From assembly GCA_963716445.1 (NCBI GenBank), contig OY970313.1, forward strand, positions 62,001-126,000: a DNA stretch of 64,000 nt, given 5' to 3'. Position 1 is the stretch's first letter, and every line of letters begins with the position of its first letter. Of the stretch, positions 27,450 to 37,245 are shown piece by piece. Source of the stretch: JAAYBF01 sp963716445 (GTDB lineage: Bacteria > Actinomycetota > Thermoleophilia > Solirubrobacterales > Thermoleophilaceae). A program made the position numbers and the translations under genes. A model generated the notes under the pieces. It was not told where the DNA came from. It searched no databases and saw nothing but the letters and a program-made list of their open reading frames with translations.

Positions 27450-27565
27450 CGGTTGGACTCCGCTAAACGGGGTCCAGCGATCCGGTCTTAGCGGCCGGAC
27501 ACCTCCAGGGTCCCAAAATGTCTGTCACTCAACGTTGGACCACCTCCTTTCCCTGGTCCGATCAT
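27450..27565 (-). other. Structured RNA or micro-ORF candidate with strong Shine-Dalgarno
   Basis: On the minus strand, a near-perfect 16S-complementary sequence (AAAGGAGGTGGTCC, 27537-27550) sits mostly in the loop of a 6-bp hairpin (ggacca/tggtcc). Ten bases after its AGGAGG core is a TTG that opens a 14-codon frame, 27488-27532 (LSDRHFGTLEVSGR as read, then TAA). A GTG at 27529 opens a different frame of about 21 codons. Downstream there are further stems: ggtgtcc/ggacacc, ggactccg/cggggtcc, and an alternative ccgctaa/ttagcgg. It could be a regulated peptide gene, a small RNA, or the end of a lost mobile element. I do not recognise a known RNA family. Confidence 0.35.
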
Positions 27566-27845
27566 TGAAGCAGACGTGGGCGACCGACTGCGAGGGTTCC
27601 GTTAGCCGCCAGCGTCTATGACGGAGGGCCTGGCGTTGGTGGCCGCGGGGCCTGTCTCCGGTGGCGTCTTTCGTCCTCGCCTCCGCTCGCTCCGCTGCGA
27701 CTACGCCCCGTGCCTGGCGCGGATTGCCGTGTAGGGCTCTCCTTGTGGTTCGACGGCAGGGGCTCCGCGCGACGCTCCGCTCGCTGCGGCTGCGGGCGAA
27801 AGGTCGCCACCGTCGCCACCCGCGGAAGAGCCGTCCCGCGGCTGG
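27566..27845. other. Non-coding stretch with no recognisable gene
   Basis: About 280 bases between the structured element and the toxin gene. Short frames here are Arg/Pro/Ser-rich and lack conserved motifs, so I see no gene. Simple repeats of the ctccgctcgctccgc kind are visible. It may be decayed sequence at the edge of the accessory island. Confidence 0.45.
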
Positions 27846-28262
27846 CTACAGGCGGGGTAGCGCCAGACTGACGAGCAACGCGCGGTCTAACTCCACGAGC
27901 TGCTCATCAGTCAGCGCGCCGTAGTACCGCTTCAGTCGATCCTTCGACAGCGTTAGAAGCTGGCTCGCAAGAACGATGCTGTCCTCGCGTAGTTCCCCGC
28001 GCGGAATGAACACGCAGATGGGTAAACGCGCGCGGCGCTCGACCTGCTGTGACGTGATCGCCGCGACGATAACGACCGGCGAATGTTGGTTCTGACGGTC
28101 GTTCGAGATGATTGCCGCCGGCCGCATCCCGGCCTGCTCGGAGCCGCGGGCGGGATCGAAGTCCACCATGTAGACCTCGCCACGCCGAGGCCACTCACGA
28201 GGGAAATCGAGCACGAGGAAGGAAAGACCGAGACGCGGAGCAGCTTCTAGGCCGCTGGCCAC
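27846..28262 (-). CDS. Type II toxin, PemK/MazF family
   Basis: A 138-residue protein with the PemK/MazF fold. Diagnostic parts are RRGEVYMVDFDPARGSEQ, RPAAIISND and a later VVIVAAITS strand. Known members are ribosome-dependent or free mRNA endonucleases held in check by a partner antitoxin. The GTG start at 28262 lies inside the upstream gene's last codons, so translation is coupled; later starts nearer the RRGEVY motif are also possible and would remove a 20-25 residue extension. Base composition looks less GC-rich than the chromosome around it, which fits horizontal gain. Confidence 0.85.
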   Translation of the reverse strand: MASGLEAAPRLGLSFLVLDFPREWPRRGEVYMVDFDPARGSEQAGMRPAAIISNDRQNQHSPVVIVAAITSQQVERRARLPICVFIPRGELREDSIVLASQLLTLSKDRLKRYYGALTDEQLVELDRALLVSLALPRL

Positions 28263-28549
28263 GTCTCCGCCGCGATGCCCAATCCCGCCTCAGCCAAGGC
28301 GAAGTCATCTGAGGCGAACTGGCGATAACCCTCCGCCAGGAGGTCGTCGTCCATGTTGACGGCCACTCGCGCGAGCTCCTCGACATAAGTTGACGCTGCT
28401 CGTTGCCCGCGCACAGAGGTCGTCAACGACTCGTTCGGGGGCGGTGCGGCCATGACCGTTGCGCCGGTCGCCAACAGCGCTGCCGTGCCAAAGGCGAAAA
28501 CGCCCTGGCGCGCCGCTGTGGTGTGCTCAAGTGTCTGGGAATCAGCCAT
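28247..28549 (-). CDS. Putative antitoxin with unusual N-terminus
   Basis: A 100-residue frame directly upstream of and overlapping the PemK-like toxin. The C-terminal part (VNMDDDLLAEGYRQFASDDF and the following residues, ending AAETWPAA) resembles the toxin-binding tails of MazE-like antitoxins. The N-terminal 60 residues are unusual: a hydrophobic Ala/Gly/Thr segment (about 17-35) rather than a clear DNA-binding domain. The ATG overlaps the stop of the preceding gene by eight bases, which supports the full-length reading; a later GTG near the RGQRAAS segment would give a protein of about 55 residues. The antitoxin role is inferred mainly from position. Confidence 0.6.
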   Translation of the reverse strand: MADSQTLEHTTAARQGVFAFGTAALLATGATVMAAPPPNESLTTSVRGQRAASTYVEELARVAVNMDDDLLAEGYRQFASDDFALAEAGLGIAAETWPAA

Positions 28550-29210
28550 TGGTCGCTCCCTCCAATATCGCCATCGTAGGGCCTCTCACGAAGCTAAAAG
28601 CCTCGTCAATCCAGCCGGACAAATCACCGATGCCCTGGAAGGGTTGCCGCCGCTGAACGTCATAGTCGATGAACAGGAACCCGTTGTCGCCGACGAATGG
28701 CTCGATCAACAACACGTCCTCGCGGCCGGGCTCGTTGAGCTGATCGATGCGACGGTACTTGATGCCGCCAGCGAAGAACCCCGCGCCCAGCTCATCGGCC
28801 TGATCGCCAACCTGCATCAGTTGCTCGCTCACGAACTTGACCGCGTCGGGTGAGTGGCCTGGAACCGCAACGTGCGCGATGACCTTGATGCCCCCAAGCA
28901 GGTACGCCTGAAGCTGCAACCGCTCCGCTGCGATCGTTTGGATGCGCTCAACCTTCTCCCGGGCCGACTCGGCGCTCATCACCGGCGTTTGGACCTGAAT
29001 CAGATCTGGCGTCACGACCGCGACATCCTGGGGGCCGTTGTTGAAGTGAGCGCCCACGTCGCCTTGGATGAACGCGATCTGCTGATACGGATGGTCGCGG
29101 GAGATATCCCCGAAGACACGCTGCAGAGCATCACGGCCATACGGCTTTGGCGGAACGCTGGTCGGCTGAGGAATCAGCCCGACGATGAGCTGTTGGAACA
29201 GGGGCTCCAT
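28542..29210 (-). CDS. Hypothetical protein at head of toxin operon
   Basis: A 222-residue soluble protein that I do not recognise. It has mixed alpha/beta character and no signal peptide or membrane segment. A PDLIQVQTPVM segment near residue 68 and ADELGAGFFAGGIKY near 138 are noticeable. The layout weakly recalls TIGR04255-type proteins that accompany accessory loci, but I cannot confirm this. The start is the ATG at 29210 with a GTG directly before it. The gene overlaps the putative antitoxin by eight bases, so all three genes form one transcription unit. Codon use includes more AT-ending codons than neighbouring core genes. Confidence 0.6.
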   Translation of the reverse strand: MEPLFQQLIVGLIPQPTSVPPKPYGRDALQRVFGDISRDHPYQQIAFIQGDVGAHFNNGPQDVAVVTPDLIQVQTPVMSAESAREKVERIQTIAAERLQLQAYLLGGIKVIAHVAVPGHSPDAVKFVSEQLMQVGDQADELGAGFFAGGIKYRRIDQLNEPGREDVLLIEPFVGDNGFLFIDYDVQRRQPFQGIGDLSGWIDEAFSFVRGPTMAILEGATNG

Positions 29211-29334
29211 CACGTACGGGGGCGCTACCAGCGGTCGCGCGCAGCCACCCTACATCGAGATTAGCTGCGCCGCACCTTTCGTACGCCACCGCTAGGCATG
29301 GGCGGCGCGTGACGCGACCCGTGTGGCGAAGACG

Positions 29335-31962
29335 CTACTCGTCGATTGAGTCGTCGCCCTCGGTCGGTGCCGTGTCCCCGGAGATGTCGGGCTCTGAGGG
29401 CTCGGGGTCGCCACCTGTCTCCGGATCGTCCGGGGCCGTGAGCTCGCCGATCGGCTCGACTCCATCGGTTGCGCCCTGGGTCACAGCCGACGTATCGGCC
29501 TCGTCCTCCATGACGAGGGCGACGGCGCTGACGATGTCCTCCTCGCGGAGGTTCATGACGCGGACGCCTTGGGCGGGGCGGCCTTGCTGGGAGATGCCTC
29601 TGACGCCGGTGCGTTGGACCATTCCGTTCTGGGAGATGAAGACGAGGTCTTGGTGCTCGCGGACGATCAGGGCGCCGGCGACGCCGCCCTTCTTCTCGGT
29701 GATGGCGATCGTCTTGACGCCCATCGCGCCGCGGCCCTTGACGGGATAGTCGGCGATCGGAGTGCGCTTGCCGTAGCCGTTCTCGGTCACGACGAGCAGC
29801 TCGGTGTCGTCGCGGGCGATGTCCATCGCGAGCACGCAGTTGTCGCCGCGCGAGACGTTCATGCCGCGGACGCCGGCGGTGTCGCGACCCATTGCGCGGG
29901 CCTCGGTCTCGTTGAAGCGCGCGGCCTGGCCGGAGCGCGAGACCATGATGATGTCGTCCTCGCCGCCGGTGCGGCGAACGGCGACCAGCTCGTCGTCCTC
30001 GCGGATGTTGATCGCGATGATGCCGTCCGCCTTGATCGGCGTGTTGTAGGCGAGGAACTCGGTCTTCTTGACCTGGCCCTTCTTCGTCGCGAAGACGAGG
30101 TACTTGCCCTCGGTGAAGTCGCGCGTCGAGAGCACGGCGCGGACGAACTCGCCGTCGCGCAGCGGCAGCAGGTTGACGAGCGCGCGACCCTTGGCGGTGC
30201 GGCCCATCTCGGGCAGCTCGTAGACCTTCTGGCGGTAGACCTTGCCGCGGTTGGTGAAGAAGAGCAGGAAGTCGTGCGTCGAGCAGACGAAGAGGTGCTC
30301 GATGTAGTCCTCGTCCTTCATGTCCATGCCCATCACACCGACGCCGCCGCGGTGCTGCTTGCGGTAGGTGGCGAGCGGCAGCGACTTGATGTAGCCGGAC
30401 CTCGTGATCGAGATGACCATCTGCTGGTCGGCGATCAGGTCCTCGATGTCGATGTCGTCCTCGGAGTGCGTGATGTCCGTCCGGCGCTCGTCGCCGTAGG
30501 CCTCGCGGATCTCGAGCAGCTCCTCCTTGATGATCTCGCGCACGCGCTGCTCGTCGCCGAGGATCTCGCGCAGCTCGCGGATCCGCTCGAGCACGTCGGC
30601 GTGCTCCTGCTTGAGCTTGTCGGCCTCGAGCGCGGTCAGCCGCTGGAGGCGCAGGTCGAGGATCGCCTGCGCCTGGATCCGCGTCAGGTCGAACTTCTCC
30701 ATCAGCCCGTCGCGGGCGGCGTCCGGGTCGCGCGAGCCGCGAATCAGGGCGATCACCGCGTCGATGTCGGTGATCGCGATCAGCAGGCCCTCGAGGATGT
30801 GGCGGCGGGCCTCCTTCTCGCGCAGCTCGTGCTTGGTGCGGCGGATCAGCACCTCGCGCTGGTGCTCGACGTAGGCGCCGATCACCTCGCGCAGCGACAG
30901 CGTCTTGGGGACGCCGTCGACGAGCGCGACCGTGTTGACGCCGAACGTCGACTGCAGCGGCGTGAACTTGTAGAGGTTGTTGAGCACGACCTTCGGGATC
31001 GCGTCGCGCTTGAGCTCGATCACGAGCCGGATGCCGGAGCGGTCCGACTCGTCGCGGAGGTCGGAGATCTGCGGGATCTTGCCGTTCTGGACGACCTCGG
31101 CGATCTTCTTGATCAGCCCCGAGCCGTCGTTGCGGCCGTCGCCCTTCGACACCTGGTAGGGCAGCTCGGTGACGATGATCGCCTCCTTGCCCTGGCGCAG
31201 CGGCTCGATGTGCGCCTTGCCGCGCACGACGACGCGGCCGCGGCCGGTCTCGTAGGCGTCCTTGATCCCCTGCCAGCCGACGATCGTGCCGCCGGTCGGG
31301 AAGTCCGGGCCCTTGATGTGCTTCATCAGCCCGGCGACGTCGATCTCCGGGTTGTCGACGTAGGCGACGGTGGCGTCGATCGCCTCGCGCAGGTTGTGCG
31401 GCGGGATGTTCGTCGCCATCCCGACGGCGATGCCCGACGAGCCGTTGACGAGCAGGTTCGGGAAGCGCGACGGCAGGATCGACGGCTCGAGGCGCGCGTC
31501 GTCGTAGGTCGGCGTGAAGTCGACCGTGTCGCGGTCGATGTCGCGCAGCATCTCCAGCGCGAGGCGCGCGAGGCGGGCCTCGGTGTAGCGCATCGCCGCC
31601 GGCGGGTCGCTGTCGATCGAGCCGAAGTTGCCCTGGCCGTCGACGAGCGGCTCGCGCATCGCGAAGTCCTGCGCGAGCCGGACGAGCGTGTCGTAGATCG
31701 CCGAGTCGCCGTGCGGGTGGAACTTCGACATCACCTCGCCGACCGTGGCCGCCGACTTCTTGTAGGGCCGCGTCGGCCCGAGGCCGCTCTCGAACATCGC
31801 GTAGAGCACGCGCCGGTGGACCGGCTTGAGCCCGTCGCGCACGTCGGGCAGCGCGCGGCCGACGATCACGCTCATCGCGTAGTCGAGATACGACGAGCGC
31901 ATCTCCTCCTCGAGCCCGCGGGGCTCGACGTTGCCGCCCGAAAGCGTCTCTACACCAGCCAT
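29335..31962 (-). CDS. gyrA: DNA gyrase subunit A
   Basis: An 875-residue gyrase A. The winged-helix/tower domain contains the catalytic Tyr in AAMRYTEARL (about residue 125), and the quinolone-region sequence KFHPHGDSAIYDTLVRLAQD is normal, with Ser in the usual position. The C-terminal beta-pinwheel has the expected repeated blades. The last 60 or so residues are a long acidic Glu/Asp/Ser/Pro tail, longer than I expect for the family. GGAG stands nine bases before the ATG. The gene is 10 bases after gyrB and shares its promoter. Confidence 0.98.
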   Translation of the reverse strand: MAGVETLSGGNVEPRGLEEEMRSSYLDYAMSVIVGRALPDVRDGLKPVHRRVLYAMFESGLGPTRPYKKSAATVGEVMSKFHPHGDSAIYDTLVRLAQDFAMREPLVDGQGNFGSIDSDPPAAMRYTEARLARLALEMLRDIDRDTVDFTPTYDDARLEPSILPSRFPNLLVNGSSGIAVGMATNIPPHNLREAIDATVAYVDNPEIDVAGLMKHIKGPDFPTGGTIVGWQGIKDAYETGRGRVVVRGKAHIEPLRQGKEAIIVTELPYQVSKGDGRNDGSGLIKKIAEVVQNGKIPQISDLRDESDRSGIRLVIELKRDAIPKVVLNNLYKFTPLQSTFGVNTVALVDGVPKTLSLREVIGAYVEHQREVLIRRTKHELREKEARRHILEGLLIAITDIDAVIALIRGSRDPDAARDGLMEKFDLTRIQAQAILDLRLQRLTALEADKLKQEHADVLERIRELREILGDEQRVREIIKEELLEIREAYGDERRTDITHSEDDIDIEDLIADQQMVISITRSGYIKSLPLATYRKQHRGGVGVMGMDMKDEDYIEHLFVCSTHDFLLFFTNRGKVYRQKVYELPEMGRTAKGRALVNLLPLRDGEFVRAVLSTRDFTEGKYLVFATKKGQVKKTEFLAYNTPIKADGIIAINIREDDELVAVRRTGGEDDIIMVSRSGQAARFNETEARAMGRDTAGVRGMNVSRGDNCVLAMDIARDDTELLVVTENGYGKRTPIADYPVKGRGAMGVKTIAITEKKGGVAGALIVREHQDLVFISQNGMVQRTGVRGISQQGRPAQGVRVMNLREEDIVSAVALVMEDEADTSAVTQGATDGVEPIGELTAPDDPETGGDPEPSEPDISGDTAPTEGDDSIDE

Positions 31963-31972
31963 CCAGATCTCC

Positions 31973-34396
<2,424 letters not shown>

Positions 34397-34482
34397 GCGA
34401 TCCTTCCGTCAGTCCAACATGAGAAGACCCCGGCGCGGCGCTCTCTCTGCGCTACGTCGGGGTGCGATGACTCCGGCCCTGA

Positions 34483-34491
34483 ATACTAGCA
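34483..34491 (-). promoter_or_regulatory. Extended -10 promoter for gyrBA
   Basis: On the minus strand this reads TG-C-TAGTAT, an extended -10 element. It lies about 90 bases before the gyrB TTG start, so the message has a leader with a normal ribosome-binding site (GGAAGG). A clear -35 box was not found. Confidence 0.5.
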
Positions 34492-34526
34492 GAGTAACCC
34501 CTCCGTCGGACGCCTCGATCCGCTAC

Positions 34527-34553
34527 AAAAGCCCTGCAAAACGGGCTAATTTT
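34527..34553 (-). terminator. Bidirectional hairpin after dciA-like gene
   Basis: A 5-bp stem agccc/gggct (34530-34534 with 34543-34547) with an eight-base loop. The minus-strand RNA ends in four U residues and the plus strand in aatttt. It overlaps the stop codon of the DUF721 gene, separating the dnaA-recF group from gyrBA. Confidence 0.45.
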
Positions 34554-34860
34554 GAGCTATCACGCCGACCTTCGCGCGGAGACCCTTCAAAGGGCCGGCA
34601 TCCCGCCCTCCCAACGCGCCGTTGAGCTTCTCCAACAGCTCCGGCGCCAGCAGCTCCAGCTCGTTGGCCCAGGTGGCCGAGCGGCATGCGACGGTGAGCG
34701 TGCCGTCGCGCTCGGCGACCGGCTGGGCCTCCGCCGCGATGGCCGCTCCGACCGTCTCAGCCCAGCAGGCCTGGACGCGCGCCAGCGGCGTCGCCGGCGA
34801 GGCGCCGCCCACGACGCCCTCGATCGCCGCAGCGATCGGACGCGGTCCCCGGCGCCTCAC
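34546..34860 (-). CDS. DUF721 (DciA-like) protein
   Basis: A 104-residue protein with the DUF721 pattern: a Pro-rich start, VQACWAETVGAAIAAEAQPV, then LTVACRSATWANELELL. DciA-type DUF721 proteins load the replicative helicase DnaB in bacteria without DnaC, and the gene commonly sits between recF and gyrB in actinobacteria, as here. The GTG start overlaps the recF stop as GTGA. The KH-like core is complete; there is no extra C-terminal tail. Confidence 0.85.
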   Translation of the reverse strand: MRRRGPRPIAAAIEGVVGGASPATPLARVQACWAETVGAAIAAEAQPVAERDGTLTVACRSATWANELELLAPELLEKLNGALGGRDAGPLKGLRAKVGVIAQN

Positions 34861-36002
34861 GCGGCGCTCTCCGAGGCCGCGATCGTCCCGCGGTCCACGC
34901 GGAGCACGGCGACGCCCGCCGCGTCGTGGCCCGGAACGTGCTCGAGCTCGGTGGCCGTCACGACGCCCTGCCCTCCGTCACGCAGGAGCCCGGCGAGCAG
35001 CTCCCGTCGCGCGACGTCGAGCTCGGACATCACGTCGTCGAGCAGCATCAGCGGCGGCCGGTCGCGCGTCTCGGCGAGCAGGTCGCGCTCGGCGAAGAGC
35101 AGCGCCAGCAGACCGACTCGCTGCTGGCCCTGCGAGCCGAAGCCGCGTAGCGGCTCACCGTCGTGGAGCAGGCGCAGGTCGTCGCGGTGGGGGCCATGAG
35201 CCGTGAACCCCCGCTCGAGATCCGCGGAGCGGCGCTCCAGCAGCTCCGCCGCCAGCTCGTCGGCCGACGTCGCCGGCGAGCGCGGCCGGTAGGCGATCTC
35301 GGCGGGGCCGGGCAGGCCGAGGTCGGCCGCCCGTCTCGCGAAGTGCGGCCCGATCGCCTCGGCCGCCTCCGCGCGGGTCGCCATCAGCTCGGCTCCGTGA
35401 CGCGCGAGCTCGGCGTCCCAGGAGCCGAGCGAATCGGCCGACGCGGCGCCGGAGCGGATCCGCCCGAGCAGCGCGTTGCGCTGGGCGAGCGCTCGCGAGT
35501 AGGCCGCGCGGCTCGTGGCTCGCGAGGGCCATAGCGCCGCGACGACCTGGTCGAGGTGGCCGCGGCGACCGGCGGGAGCGCCCTTGACGAGCTCAAGCCG
35601 CTCGGGGAGGAACACGCTCACGAGCGGGCGGGTGTCGCTGCTCCACAGGTTGTCCACAGGCGCGCCGTCGACGCGCAGGACCTTCGGCTCGCCGGGTTGG
35701 AGGGCCGCCTCGAGCCTGTGCTCGACGCCGTCCGTGCCGGTGGTCTCGACCGTCACGCGCGTCGCGGAGGCGCCGCGACGTACGAGGTCGCGCTCGGTCG
35801 AGGTGCGCGGAGAGCGACCGGTGCAGCCGAAGTAGATCGCCTCGAGCAGGTTCGTCTTGCCGCCGCCGTTGGGACCGACGATCACCGTCAAGCGCTCGCC
35901 GAGCGTGACCTCCGCGCGCTCGTAGTTGCGGAAGTCGCGCGCGGCGAGGGCGCGGATCCTCACCGTCGGCCGTGGCTGCGCGCGCACGACGGCGCGGCCC
36001 AC
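34857..36002 (-). CDS. recF: DNA replication and repair protein RecF
   Basis: A 381-residue SMC-like ATPase. Walker A is VGPNGGGKTNLLEAI; the signature region reads GSQGQQRVGLLALL and Walker B is PLMLLDDVMSELD. RecF loads RecA on gapped DNA through RecOR. The GTG start directly follows the dnaN stop. The coding sequence contains TTGTCCACA (35650-35658), a perfect match to the GC-rich DnaA box. Confidence 0.96.
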   Translation of the reverse strand: MGRAVVRAQPRPTVRIRALAARDFRNYERAEVTLGERLTVIVGPNGGGKTNLLEAIYFGCTGRSPRTSTERDLVRRGASATRVTVETTGTDGVEHRLEAALQPGEPKVLRVDGAPVDNLWSSDTRPLVSVFLPERLELVKGAPAGRRGHLDQVVAALWPSRATSRAAYSRALAQRNALLGRIRSGAASADSLGSWDAELARHGAELMATRAEAAEAIGPHFARRAADLGLPGPAEIAYRPRSPATSADELAAELLERRSADLERGFTAHGPHRDDLRLLHDGEPLRGFGSQGQQRVGLLALLFAERDLLAETRDRPPLMLLDDVMSELDVARRELLAGLLRDGGQGVVTATELEHVPGHDAAGVAVLRVDRGTIAASESAA

Positions 36003-37112
36003 CTAGACGTTGAGGCGAATCGGCATGACGAGGTAGATGAAGCCCCCGTCGTCACCCGACTGGATCAGCCCCGGCCGCAGCGGGCTGATCAGCTTCAGCA
36101 CCAGCTCGTCGGTCTCGGCGCTCTCGAGGCCGTCGCGGAAGAACTCCGGGTTGAAGCCGATCGCCAGCGGCTCGCCCTTGAACGGCACGGGCAGCGACTC
36201 GCTCGCCTCGCCGATGTCCGGCGTCTGCGCCGATACCTCGAGCTGTCCGTCGGCGAAGGCCAGCCGCAGCGGAGCGTTCTTCTGCGCCAGCAGGCTGACG
36301 CGGCGAACCACGTCGAGCAGCTCGCCGCGGTCGATCCGCAGCTCGTGCTCGTAGGCCTCGGGCAGCAGCTGCTGATAGTTCGGGAAGCGACCGTCCACGA
36401 GGCGCGAGGACAGCACGACGTCGGCGACCGTGAACACGACCTGGTTCTCGAGCGCGGCGACGGTGATCGCCTCGGCGCCCGAGGACGCGGCGATCCGGCT
36501 GAGCTCCTGCAAGGTTCGGGCTGGAACGTTCACCTCGAGCTCACCGCTGAGCGAGTCCCCGAGCGGCGTCTCCTTCACCGACAGGCGGTAGGAGTCGGTG
36601 GCGACCATCCGCAGCGTGTTGCCCGACGCGGTGACGAGCACGCCGGTGAGGTGCGGCCGGGTCTCGTCGCGCGACGCCGAGCGGGCCACGCGATCGACCG
36701 TCTCGATGAAAGCGGCGGCGGGAACGGAGACCGCGACGTCGGCGCCCTGCTCCGGCAGCTTGGGGAAGTCCTCGAGCGGCAGCGTCCGCAGGTGGAACGT
36801 CGCGGGTCCCGACTTGACCTCGATGTCCTGCTCGGCGGTCCGGTACTCGAGCGACAGCGACTCGCTCGGCAGCGAGCGGGCGACGTCGAGCAGCAGCCGG
36901 CCTGGGACCACGACCGAGCCCTCGCGCTCGATCGAGGCCTCCACGTTGGCGCGTATGCCGAGCTCCGTGTCGGTGGCCTGCAGCTCGGCGGCACCGTTCT
37001 CGACACGCAGCAGGACGCCCGACAGCGTTTGGATCGCGCTGCGCGTCGAGACGCCGCGGGCGACGACGCCGAGGCGATCGAGGAAGGTGTCACGGGAAAG
37101 AACTAGCTTCAA
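36003..37112 (-). CDS. dnaN: DNA polymerase III beta sliding clamp
   Basis: A 369-residue sliding clamp with three repeated clamp domains. The sequence from MKLVLSRDTFLDRL through the C-terminal VMPIRLNV is typical, and the last residues form the partner-binding pocket. The start codon is TTG, with ATAG-rich sequence and no strong Shine-Dalgarno. It follows dnaA across a 133-base gap and is adjacent to recF, the classical dnaA-dnaN-recF order. Confidence 0.97.
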   Translation of the reverse strand: MKLVLSRDTFLDRLGVVARGVSTRSAIQTLSGVLLRVENGAAELQATDTELGIRANVEASIEREGSVVVPGRLLLDVARSLPSESLSLEYRTAEQDIEVKSGPATFHLRTLPLEDFPKLPEQGADVAVSVPAAAFIETVDRVARSASRDETRPHLTGVLVTASGNTLRMVATDSYRLSVKETPLGDSLSGELEVNVPARTLQELSRIAASSGAEAITVAALENQVVFTVADVVLSSRLVDGRFPNYQQLLPEAYEHELRIDRGELLDVVRRVSLLAQKNAPLRLAFADGQLEVSAQTPDIGEASESLPVPFKGEPLAIGFNPEFFRDGLESAETDELVLKLISPLRPGLIQSGDDGGFIYLVMPIRLNV

Positions 37113-37245
37113 CGGATCTATCTGGTCTCTAGGAGAAGTAGGTGCTGTTGGGATGTTGTGAGCTTGGAGGATGCCGCGCGCTAGAGGGGTCGGGAAGCGT
37201 CAGACGGCTGTGGGGAGCTGTGGAGTCTTGCAGCAGTGTCGGCCA
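37113..37245. other. dnaA-dnaN intergenic gap, possible part of oriC
   Basis: This 133-base gap has two weak DnaA-box-like sequences in tandem on the plus strand (TGTGGGGAG and TGTGGAGTC near 37208-37227), each clearly off consensus. No AT-rich unwinding element is visible. It may be a minor origin part or simply the dnaN promoter region. Confidence 0.3.

Noticed and set aside
27537..27550. Plus-strand ggaccacctccttt as a 16S rRNA 3' end
   Set aside because: It resembles the anti-SD end of 16S rRNA, but none of the expected helix 44/45 sequence stands upstream, so no rRNA gene is present.
27616..27819. 67-codon minus-strand frame upstream of the toxin region
   Set aside because: Arg/Pro/Ser-rich, no conserved motif, no ribosome-binding site and no partner.
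34414..34489. Possible attenuator or riboswitch in the gyrB leader
   Set aside because: The leader has some GC-rich pairing (ccccg/cgggg type) but no conserved aptamer pattern or terminator with T-run that I can identify.
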